A stretch of 64,000 bases of DNA. Origin: Flavobacteriaceae bacterium. GTDB lineage: Bacteria > Bacteroidota > Bacteroidia > Flavobacteriales > Flavobacteriaceae. The position numbers and the translations under genes are program-made. The first letter of the stretch is position 1. Each line of letters starts with the position of its first letter. This document shows, in pieces, positions 18,762 through 25,448 of this stretch. The notes under the pieces were generated by a model, which saw only the letters and a program-made list of their open reading frames with translations, had not been told where the DNA came from and ran no database searches. The DNA is taken from assembly GCA_021648265.1 (NCBI GenBank), contig JAKITD010000001.1, forward strand, positions 1-64,000, given 5' to 3'.

Positions 18762-20345
18762 ATGAAACAACAACTCTATAATATTCTTGAAAAATTTGTT
18801 CTAAACAATAATATTAAAATCAACTCCGAAGATTTTAAACTTCAATTAATCAGTAATCCTAGCTTTCCAAGTGTAAAGGCAATTTCTGATACTCTAGATT
18901 ATTTTGGTATAGAAAATATTGTTGCTAATGTCCCAAAAGATGCTTTAAACCAATTACCAGAATGCTTTCTTGCTGTGCTAGAAAAAGATCGCTCAAAAAT
19001 AATTGCACAAGTTCAAAAAATAAAGAATGGAGTTAGATTACTTAAAGAAGATGGGGGAAAAGAGAAAGTTTCTTTAAAAGAATTTAATGATTTATGGAAC
19101 GGAACAATAATAGCTGTAGAAAAAAACACCGAAGAAGTTAGCAATAAAACCTCATTTAACAACCCGTTTTTACCGCTATTAACTATAGGAGTATTAATAT
19201 TGGGATATCTATTTTCAACACAAAACTTACAAGAAATATTTTACACTACATTTTCTGTTATTGGATTTATAGTTAGTTTTTTAATTGTAAGAGAAAGTTT
19301 TGGATTACAAAATAAATCAACTACTAAAATTTGTAATTCTTCTGAAAAAAACACAAATTGCAGTGAAGTTATAAATGACAAAACAAGTAAAATATTTGGG
19401 CTTATTTCATTAAGCGATGCGTCTATAACATATTTTGCATCATTATTAGTAATTATAACGTTCTTAGGCTATAACACAAGCTTTTTTTTAGGTCTTTCTG
19501 CACTTAGTATTCCATTAATTATTTACTCGTTATATGCTCAAGCATATATAGTTAAAAAATGGTGTCCGCTATGTCTTGGAATAGCTGCTGTTTTTACAGT
19601 TCAAATTGCAATAACATTACTGCCTGTGTCAAATTTAGATATCAATATATTTTATATTATTAAAAGTGTAGCTCTTTTTACCACTAGTTACTTTTTATGG
19701 TTATTAATTAAGGGTACTATTAAAAAATCATTAAATGAAGAATCGCTACAAATAGAATTTTATAAATTTAAAAGAAATGAAAAGCTATTTTCCACTTTAT
19801 TAAAAAATGAAAGATTAATTACCAACCAGCAGCTTGAATCGTCTTCTAAAATCACCTTTGGAAACCCCGATGCTAAACTTGAAATAATAAGTATTACCAA
19901 CCCTTTATGTGGTTTTTGCACAAAAGCTTTTGAAAGGTATGATTCTTTATTAGAAAAATTTGGAGACAAAATAAAACTCACTATTATCTTTAATGTTTCT
20001 TCAGAAAACTTAGAAAATCCATCCACACAAATTTCACAGAGAATTATAGAACTATATCAAGAAAATAAAGAAGATGCTTATAAAGCTTTAAAAAATTGGT
20101 TTTCACATAGAGACGTAGATAAATGGCAATTAGAATACAATAAACCAACGATGCTTTCTAACTATAACAACATCAACTCTCAATACAAATGGTGTTTAGA
20201 TAACAAAATAGATTATACGCCAGCTACGCTAATTGGAGACAACTTTTTCCCTAAAGAATATGAAATAAAAGACCTTTCGCTTTTTATGGATTATTTAATA
20301 GCTACTCAAAATAAAAATATAGAAAAAGAGCCTAGCATGAACTAG
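18762..20345 (+). CDS. C39-like / VKOR / thioredoxin fusion, disulfide-forming membrane enzyme
   Basis: 527 residues in three parts. Residues 1-120 resemble a C39 peptidase domain (FPSVKAISDTLDYFGIE, FNDLWNGTIIAVEKN) but lack the catalytic Cys, so they may bind leader peptides without cutting. Residues 130-320 are a VKOR membrane domain with loop cysteines C191 and C200 and the active pair C268-x-x-C271 in KKWCPLCLG. Residues 355-520 are a thioredoxin-like domain with C383-G-F-C386. VKOR proteins re-oxidise a thioredoxin partner with quinone. The gene directly precedes four six-cysteine peptide genes, which makes them its likely substrates. A terminator hairpin overlaps its stop codon. Confidence 0.87.
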   Translation: MKQQLYNILEKFVLNNNIKINSEDFKLQLISNPSFPSVKAISDTLDYFGIENIVANVPKDALNQLPECFLAVLEKDRSKIIAQVQKIKNGVRLLKEDGGKEKVSLKEFNDLWNGTIIAVEKNTEEVSNKTSFNNPFLPLLTIGVLILGYLFSTQNLQEIFYTTFSVIGFIVSFLIVRESFGLQNKSTTKICNSSEKNTNCSEVINDKTSKIFGLISLSDASITYFASLLVIITFLGYNTSFFLGLSALSIPLIIYSLYAQAYIVKKWCPLCLGIAAVFTVQIAITLLPVSNLDINIFYIIKSVALFTTSYFLWLLIKGTIKKSLNEESLQIEFYKFKRNEKLFSTLLKNERLITNQQLESSSKITFGNPDAKLEIISITNPLCGFCTKAFERYDSLLEKFGDKIKLTIIFNVSSENLENPSTQISQRIIELYQENKEDAYKALKNWFSHRDVDKWQLEYNKPTMLSNYNNINSQYKWCLDNKIDYTPATLIGDNFFPKEYEIKDLSLFMDYLIATQNKNIEKEPSMN

Positions 20346-20350
20346 GCTCT
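20327..20350 (+). terminator. hairpin overlapping the VKOR-fusion stop
   Basis: Perfect arms AGAGCCTAG (20327-20335) and CTAGGCTCT (20342-20350) with a six-base loop; the stop codon lies in the right arm. It is followed by AAAAACATTC rather than a T-run, so strong termination is uncertain. A close copy with the same downstream word occurs at 21526-21549 ahead of the fourth peptide cassette. Confidence 0.55.
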
Positions 20351-20368
20351 AAAAACATTCTTGCAAGG

Positions 20369-20431
20369 ATAGACACAAAAGTGAGTGTCTATAAATGTTC
20401 ACTACAAATTTAATTATTAAATATTTATATT
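20369..20431 (+). repeat. cassette repeat, copy 1 (5' leader with hairpin)
   Basis: A hairpin ATAGACAC / GTGTCTAT (20369-20392) followed by an AT-rich spacer up to the start codon. The AGACAC word lies exactly 61 bases before the ATG in all four cassettes, and the spacer and first coding bases are nearly identical. It may be a regulator site, an mRNA stability element or a recombination tract. Confidence 0.8.
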
Positions 20432-20593
20432 ATGTTAAAAAACATTTTAAACTTAGAAGGTGCTCAACAATTGAGCAAAAAAGAACAATCATCTATTAAT
20501 GGAGGTAAAGCTTTTTGTCAACATTGTAATGGCGGCAATGGAGGTGCATGTGATGGTTATGGAAATTGTTATAACCCGTGCCCAGACTGCTAA
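20432..20593 (+). CDS. GG-leader six-cysteine peptide precursor 1
   Basis: 53 residues. Leader residues 1-25 (MLKNILNLEGAQQLSKKEQS then S-I-N-G-G) are of the double-glycine type cut by C39 peptidases. The predicted core (26-53) is Gly/Asn-rich with six cysteines at 29, 32, 40, 46, 50 and 53, enough for three disulfides. Cys53 is the last residue. The leader ends INGG as in peptide 4 (20764 and 21035 have ISGG). No modification enzyme of lanthipeptide or sactipeptide type is nearby. The gene is too short for usual gene calling. Confidence 0.85.
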   Translation: MLKNILNLEGAQQLSKKEQSSINGGKAFCQHCNGGNGGACDGYGNCYNPCPDC

Positions 20594-20613
20594 TTAATCA
20601 TTAATTATAAAAC

Positions 20614-20644
20614 AACCATTGTTATATAATCAATAGCAATGGTT
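20614..20644 (+). terminator. hairpin after peptide gene 1
   Basis: Perfect arms AACCATTG (20614-20621) and CAATGGTT (20637-20644), 20 bases past the stop, followed by TATTAAAA. A purine-rich stretch follows before the next cassette. It is consistent with separate termination of cassette 1. Confidence 0.5.
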
Positions 20645-20700
20645 TATTAAAAGAAAGGGGGGATATAATCTATATTTCTCAATAAAACATACTTGTAATT

Positions 20701-20763
20701 TTAGACACAAAAGTGAGTGTCTATAAATGTTCACTACAAATTTAATTATTAAATATTTATATT
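20701..20763 (+). repeat. cassette repeat, copy 2 (5' leader with hairpin)
   Basis: Same unit as copy 1, with AGACAC at 20703, GTGTCT at 20717-20722 and the ATG 61 bases after the first word. Its sequence is almost unchanged from copy 1 up to the start codon. Confidence 0.8.
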
Positions 20764-20961
20764 ATGTTAAAAAACATTTTAAATTTAGAAGGTGCTCAAC
20801 AATTGAGCAAAAAAGAACAACAATCTATTAGTGGCGGCAATCACAAATGTCAGAATAATTGTAGTTCTAATAATGACTGTTCATTTTTTGAGCAATGTAT
20901 AATACAGCCTTGTTTTGCTACTAATAACAATCCTATTAAAAGGTGTCAAGTCCCCCAGTAG
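20764..20961 (+). CDS. GG-leader six-cysteine peptide precursor 2
   Basis: 65 residues, the longest of the four. The leader is the same up to ISGG at residue 25. The core of 40 residues has six cysteines at 29, 33, 39, 45, 50 and 61 and is Asn/Gln-rich. The spacing C-x3-C-x5-C-x5-C-x4-C-x10-C is reminiscent of small disulfide-rich inhibitors, but no family can be named. It shares the QQSISGG end of the leader with peptide 3. Export by the downstream PCAT transporter is inferred. Confidence 0.88.
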   Translation: MLKNILNLEGAQQLSKKEQQSISGGNHKCQNNCSSNNDCSFFEQCIIQPCFATNNNPIKRCQVPQ

Positions 20962-20971
20962 TTAAAGGAAA

Positions 20972-21034
20972 ATAGACACAGAAGTGAGTGTCTATAAATG
21001 TTCACTACAAATTTAATTATTAAATATTTATATT
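20972..21034 (+). repeat. cassette repeat, copy 3 (5' leader with hairpin)
   Basis: ATAGACAC begins at 20972 and GTGTCTAT closes the hairpin. One loop base differs (CAGAAG instead of CAAAAG). The ATG follows the AGACAC word by 61 bases. Only about 10 bases separate it from the stop of peptide 2, so cassettes 2 and 3 are the tightest pair. Confidence 0.8.
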
Positions 21035-21208
21035 ATGTTAAAAAACATTTTAAAATTAGAAGGCGCTCAACAATTGAGCAAAAAAGAGCAACAATCTATT
21101 AGTGGAGGAGGCACTGTTTGTTATGGCGGCTTACCTGGAGTGCATTGTAGCAACGGCTATTGTTGTGGCTATTGTACAGGACCAGGAAACACGTGTCCGA
21201 AGCCGTAG
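21035..21208 (+). CDS. GG-leader six-cysteine peptide precursor 3, knottin-like spacing
   Basis: 57 residues. The leader differs by one residue (MLKNILKLEG) and ends ISGG at 25. The core of 32 residues has cysteines at 29, 38, 43, 44, 47 and 54, i.e. C-x8-C-x4-CC-x2-C-x6-C. This C-C-CC-C-C order with a central CC pair is the framework of inhibitor cystine knot peptides. That the peptide folds as a knot is inference from spacing only. A strong hairpin terminator follows at 21240. Confidence 0.86.
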   Translation: MLKNILKLEGAQQLSKKEQQSISGGGTVCYGGLPGVHCSNGYCCGYCTGPGNTCPKP

Positions 21209-21239
21209 GAAACACGTGTACACCTAGTTGATTTTGATA

Positions 21240-21267
21240 GAAGCATCAAAATATTTTTTGATGCTTC
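21240..21267 (+). terminator. terminator after peptide gene 3
   Basis: Perfect 12-base arms GAAGCATCAAAA (21240-21251) and TTTTGATGCTTC (21256-21267) with loop TATT, followed by a T-rich run. This is the strongest terminator in the cassette array and separates cassettes 1-3 from cassette 4. Confidence 0.75.
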
Positions 21268-21525
21268 TTCTTTATTCTTTTCTGAAAAAACTCCCAACAT
21301 ACAAATAAACCAAAAATAAAAATTATAATCCAACCTGTATTAAAATTACCCCAAGCACTATGTAGAGAATATTAACACATAGCAACTTTGTTCTTTAAAG
21401 GAAATTGTAGAGTCTATGGCTTTCGTTTTAAGGAAAAACAGAGATATACAGAACTTTGTAAGAAGGCTCTATCTGTATTATACATTTAAACAGACTAACT
21501 ATATAGTCTATTTCAAAACAAAAAA
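21268..21525. other. AT-rich spacer inside the peptide array
   Basis: A stretch of about 260 bases with no complete gene. On the minus strand around 21270-21365 a short open stretch encodes a hydrophobic WIIIFIFGLFVCWEFF-like segment, possibly the tail of a lost membrane protein, but it is interrupted and has no start. A small hairpin AGACTA...TAGTCT lies near 21492-21509. No fifth peptide leader was found here. Confidence 0.4.
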
Positions 21526-21549
21526 AGAGCCCAGCATACACTAAGCTCT
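21526..21549 (+). terminator. copy of the VKOR-gene end hairpin before cassette 4
   Basis: AGAGCCCAG (21526-21534) and CTAAGCTCT (21541-21549), nearly identical to the hairpin at 20327-20350 and followed by the same AAAAACATTC. It is not next to any stop codon here. It appears to have been copied together with the cassette leader, so it marks the upstream end of a larger duplication. Confidence 0.55.
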
Positions 21550-21574
21550 AAAAACATTCATTCGCGATGAATAA

Positions 21575-21636
21575 AAGACACAAAAGTGAGTGTCTATAAA
21601 TGTTCACTACAAATTTAATTATTAAATATTTATATT
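21575..21636 (+). repeat. cassette repeat, copy 4 (5' leader with hairpin)
   Basis: AGACAC at 21576-21581, GTGTCT closing the hairpin, and the ATG at 21637, again 61 bases on. The outer AT pair of the stem is not kept. The spacer matches copies 1-3. Confidence 0.8.
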
Positions 21637-21801
21637 ATGTTAAAAAACATTTTAAATTTAGAAGGCGCTCAACAATTGAGCAAAAAAGAACAATCATCTA
21701 TTAATGGAGGCTGGGCTTGTGTTAAATGTCCATCTGGTTGTCATTGTGTAAGAGAAGGTTATTGTGTATCAGACCCTAACAATGGTAATTGCACACAATA
21801 A
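21637..21801 (+). CDS. GG-leader six-cysteine peptide precursor 4
   Basis: 54 residues. The leader matches precursor 1 (QSSINGG end), so genes 1 and 4 form one sub-group and genes 2 and 3 another. The core starts with Trp after GG and has cysteines at 28, 31, 35, 37, 43 and 52, again six. The cores of the four genes are unrelated in sequence apart from the cysteine count. It lies about 100 bases before the exporter gene, with a hairpin between. Confidence 0.85.
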   Translation: MLKNILNLEGAQQLSKKEQSSINGGWACVKCPSGCHCVREGYCVSDPNNGNCTQ

Positions 21802-21821
21802 TAAATAGATAAGTTTCTAAA

Positions 21822-21850
21822 ATAACCAAGGAAATATTCTCCTTGGTTAT
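21822..21850 (+). terminator. hairpin between peptide gene 4 and the exporter
   Basis: Perfect arms ATAACCAAGGA (21822-21832) and TCCTTGGTTAT (21840-21850) with a seven-base loop, but no long T-run after it. It may limit readthrough from the highly expressed peptide genes into the transporter. Confidence 0.55.
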
Positions 21851-21903
21851 CTTAATTAAGACCATTAGTATAGTGTTTTATTCAACCTAATTTGGAATAA
21901 ATT

Positions 21904-24090
21904 TTGAAAACATTCCCAAACTACATACAAACAGAATCTAAAGACTGCGGACCAACGTGCATTAAAATTATTGCCAAACATTACGGTAAAACTATTAATA
22001 CACAACAACTCCGTACACTAAGTGAAACCACCCGTGAAGGCAGCAGCTTATTAGGTTTAAGTGAAGCTGTAGAATCTGTAGGCTTTCGGTCTTTAGGTGT
22101 TAAACTATCTTACACTAAACTATTAGAAGCTCCATTACCTTGTATTGTACACTGGAATAAAAACCATTATGTAGTAGTTTATAAAATAAAAAAAGACACC
22201 GTTTATATTTCAGATCCAGCTCACGGGTTAATTACTTATACTAAAAAAGAGTTTATTAAATTTTGGATTGGAAACAATGCAACCGAAAACACTGAAGAAG
22301 GTATTGTATTATTAGTAGAACCAACACCACTTTTTTATCAAGAAGAATTTGATAAGGATGAGAAATTTGGTTTTAACTTTATTTTCAAATATTTATTTAA
22401 GTATAAACGTTTTGTTGTGCAACTTATCATTGGTTTATTAGCAGGAAGTTTATTACAACTTATTTTTCCTTTCTTAACACAAGCTGTAGTTGATGTTGGT
22501 ATTGCCAATCAAGACCTCAACTTTATTTATTTAATTTTATTTGCACAATTGTTTCTTTTCTTTGGGAAAGCTTCTTTAGAAATAATACGAAGCTGGATTT
22601 TACTTCATCTAAGTACCCGAATTAATATTTCATTAATTTCAGATTTCTTTATCAAGTTAATGAAACTACCCATCTCATATTTCGATGTTCGAATGACAGG
22701 AGATTTATTACAACGCATAAACGATCATAAACGTATTGAGCAAATATTAACAACCTCTTCATTAACGGTACTTTTTTCATTTTTTAATCTTATTATTTTT
22801 AGTTTGGTTTTGGGTTATTATAGTCTTCAAATATTTGGAATTTTTGTAATTGGGTCGGTATTATACTTTGGTTGGGTATTGTTTTTCTTCAAAAAAAGAA
22901 AGGAATTAGACTACAAACGTTTTTCAGAAGTAAGCCAAGAACAAAGTAAAGTAATTGAGTTAATTAATGGCATGCAAGAAATTAAACTCCACAACGCCGA
23001 AAGACGTATGCGTTGGAATTGGGAATACGTACAAGCACGTCTTTTTAAAGTTGCTACCAAAAGTTTAGCTTTAGAACAAACTCAAAGCGTAGGTTCTAAC
23101 TTTATTAACGAACTCAAAAATATGTTCATTACTATCTTATCTGCAAAGTTGGTTATAGACGGAAGCATCACTTTAGGTATGATGATGGCTATTAGTTATA
23201 TCGTAGGTCAATTAAATGGACCAATTACTCAACTTATTAGTTTTATGAGAGATGTACAAGATGCTAAAATATCTATAGATCGGTTGGGAGAAATTCATAA
23301 TATGGAGAATGAAGAAAACCCAGAAGATGAAAAATTAACCAACATTCCTAAAAATGCTATAATTACTTTAAAAAATATTTCTTTTAGATATGTTGGAGGT
23401 TTAGAACCAGTAATAAAAGACTTATCGCTTACAATACCTGCAAATAAAATTACTGCAATTGTTGGTGTAAGCGGAAGCGGAAAAACCACATTAATGAAAT
23501 TATTACTTCGTTTTTATAATATAGATCAAGGCGAAATTTTGGTTAACAAATTCAATATTAATAATATTTCTCAAAAATCCTGGAGAGATTACTGTGGGGT
23601 TGTTATGCAAGAAGGATATATATTTAACGATACTATTGCAAAAAACATTGGAGTTGGAGAAGATTTTGTGGATACAAAAAAACTAGTTCACGCTGTAAAT
23701 GTAGCTAATATTTCAGATTATATTGAAGGCTTACCACTTGGGTACAATACAAAAATCGGTGCAGAAGGTGTAGGCTTAAGTACTGGACAAAAACAACGAT
23801 TATTAATTGCAAGAGCGGTATATAAAAACCCTCAACTTCTATTTTTTGATGAAGCAACATCAGCATTAGATGCAAATAATGAAAAAGTTATCATGGAAAA
23901 ACTAGATGCTTTTTTCGAGAACAAAACAGCAATTGTTATCGCTCATAGATTAAGTACTGTTAAAAATGCACATCAAATTGTGGTTTTAGATGACGGAAAA
24001 ATAGTTGAAGTTGGAAACCATGAAGAGTTAATTAAGTTAAAAGGAAATTATTATCATTTAGTTAAAAATCAATTAAACCTTGGTAAATAA
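21904..24090 (+). CDS. peptidase-containing ABC exporter (C39-PCAT)
   Basis: 728 residues from a TTG start (a stop lies directly upstream). The N-terminal C39 peptidase has catalytic Cys15 in ESKDCGPTC, His88 in WNKNHYVVVY and Asp104 in YISDPAHG. The membrane domain spans about 160-450. The ATPase has Walker A GVSGSGKTT (about 521), signature LSTGQKQR (about 625) and Walker B LLFFDEATSALD. It cuts GG leaders and exports the cores in one step. The four precursors immediately upstream have matching GG leaders and are the obvious cargo. Confidence 0.96.
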   Translation: MKTFPNYIQTESKDCGPTCIKIIAKHYGKTINTQQLRTLSETTREGSSLLGLSEAVESVGFRSLGVKLSYTKLLEAPLPCIVHWNKNHYVVVYKIKKDTVYISDPAHGLITYTKKEFIKFWIGNNATENTEEGIVLLVEPTPLFYQEEFDKDEKFGFNFIFKYLFKYKRFVVQLIIGLLAGSLLQLIFPFLTQAVVDVGIANQDLNFIYLILFAQLFLFFGKASLEIIRSWILLHLSTRINISLISDFFIKLMKLPISYFDVRMTGDLLQRINDHKRIEQILTTSSLTVLFSFFNLIIFSLVLGYYSLQIFGIFVIGSVLYFGWVLFFFKKRKELDYKRFSEVSQEQSKVIELINGMQEIKLHNAERRMRWNWEYVQARLFKVATKSLALEQTQSVGSNFINELKNMFITILSAKLVIDGSITLGMMMAISYIVGQLNGPITQLISFMRDVQDAKISIDRLGEIHNMENEENPEDEKLTNIPKNAIITLKNISFRYVGGLEPVIKDLSLTIPANKITAIVGVSGSGKTTLMKLLLRFYNIDQGEILVNKFNINNISQKSWRDYCGVVMQEGYIFNDTIAKNIGVGEDFVDTKKLVHAVNVANISDYIEGLPLGYNTKIGAEGVGLSTGQKQRLLIARAVYKNPQLLFFDEATSALDANNEKVIMEKLDAFFENKTAIVIAHRLSTVKNAHQIVVLDDGKIVEVGNHEELIKLKGNYYHLVKNQLNLGK

Positions 24091-24155
24091 GATAATTAAG
24101 AGCTAGTAGATTTTTAAAGCCAACTAATAAAAAATACTCCTAAGTAGGAAAGTGT

Positions 24156-25448
24156 ATGCCGGATAATTTAGACAACATAGAGTTACGTAGCGAAGAGGTT
24201 CAAGAAATACTGACTTCCGTTCCCAACTGGATGATTCGTTGGGGAAACACACTCATTTTAATAATCATCTTTATTTTACTAGCAATAACCTGGTTCGTAA
24301 AATACCCAGATATTATTAATGCTCAGGCAATGGTAACAACACAAATTCCGCCACAAAAAGAGTATGCCAATGTTACAGGAAATATAGACACACTTTTTGT
24401 TAAAGACAATCAGCAAATTTTAGCCAATTCGCCATTAGCAATTATCGAAAATACAGCTAATTACAAAGATGTGTTTTACATAAAGTCTATTGTTGATACA
24501 CTTGCATTTACAAACAAAAATTTTTTCTTTCCAATAAATTCAATGCCCATACTATTTTTAGGAGATATAGACACCGACTATGCTCTTTTTGAAAATAGTT
24601 ATTTACAATATCAATTAAATAAACAATTGCAACCATTTTCTAATGACAGACTTAATAATAGAGTGACAATAAATGAATTAAAAACAAGACTTGCATCTCT
24701 CCAATCACAAAAAAAAATAAGTAAAGCTGAATTAGATTTTCAAGAAAAAAACCTCAACAGGTATAAAATTCTTTTTGAAAAAGGAGTAGTTTCATTACAA
24801 GAATATGAAACAAAACAATCCTCATTCCTTCAAGCCCAAAGAAGTTACTCAAATATAGACACTTCTATATCCCAATTACGAGAAGCATTAAGCAATGCAA
24901 ATAATACCTCTAGTAGTACAATAATAACTCAAACGAAAGAAGAAATAAGCCTTCTTAAAAATGTAATCCAATCTTTTAATCAATTAAAAAGAGCAATTAA
25001 AAACTGGGAAACAAAATATGTTTTAAGCACAAAAATTGATGGTAAAGTTTCTTTTTTAAACATTTGGAATAAAAATCAAACGGTAAATCAAGGAGATTTA
25101 GTATTTACAATAATACCTCAGGAGAATTCAGAGTTTATAGCAAAACTAAAAACACCTGCTCAAAATTCAGGTAAAATAAAAATTGGACAAACCGTAAATA
25201 TTAAACTTGAAAATTATCCAGATACAGAATATGGGGCATTACAAGGGAAAATAAAATCAATATCTCAGATCCCAAATCCAGAAGGCTTTTATCTTGTCAA
25301 TGTTTCATTGCCTTCAAAACTAATAACATCCTATGATAAAGAAATACCATTTAAACAAGAAATGAAAGGTGCTGCAGAAATTATCACAGAAGACCTTCGG
25401 CTTATGGAACGATTTTTTTATCAATTAAGAAATGTGTTTACCGATTAA
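24156..25448 (+). CDS. HlyD-type periplasmic adaptor of the peptide exporter
   Basis: 430 residues. It has a cytoplasmic N-terminus, one membrane helix at about 31-48 (LILIIIFILLAITWFVKYP), a barrel/lipoyl half-motif, a long coiled-coil hairpin (about 175-285, with ELKTRLASLQSQKKISKAEL) and a second lipoyl/barrel part (STKIDGKVSFLNIWNKNQ). It would bridge the PCAT exporter to an outer membrane channel; no TolC-like gene is in the window. It lies 65 bases after the exporter gene. Its stop overlaps that of the convergent E1 gene. Confidence 0.92.
   Translation: MPDNLDNIELRSEEVQEILTSVPNWMIRWGNTLILIIIFILLAITWFVKYPDIINAQAMVTTQIPPQKEYANVTGNIDTLFVKDNQQILANSPLAIIENTANYKDVFYIKSIVDTLAFTNKNFFFPINSMPILFLGDIDTDYALFENSYLQYQLNKQLQPFSNDRLNNRVTINELKTRLASLQSQKKISKAELDFQEKNLNRYKILFEKGVVSLQEYETKQSSFLQAQRSYSNIDTSISQLREALSNANNTSSSTIITQTKEEISLLKNVIQSFNQLKRAIKNWETKYVLSTKIDGKVSFLNIWNKNQTVNQGDLVFTIIPQENSEFIAKLKTPAQNSGKIKIGQTVNIKLENYPDTEYGALQGKIKSISQIPNPEGFYLVNVSLPSKLITSYDKEIPFKQEMKGAAEIITEDLRLMERFFYQLRNVFTD

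Noticed and set aside
21268-21380. Minus-strand hydrophobic segment as a small immunity or membrane gene.
   Set aside because: The frame is interrupted upstream and has no start; part of it overlaps the strong terminator. At most it is a relic.
20369-21801. Regularly repeated blocks could suggest a CRISPR-like array.
   Set aside because: The repeats are about 130 bases, include an open leader frame and are followed by cysteine-rich coding cores. There are no uniform short spacers and no cas genes.
20432-21801. Lanthipeptide, sactipeptide or thiazole-type RiPP cluster.
   Set aside because: No LanM/LanB/LanC, radical SAM or YcaO gene is present in 14.8-25.5 kb. The VKOR-thioredoxin fusion fits disulfide formation better.
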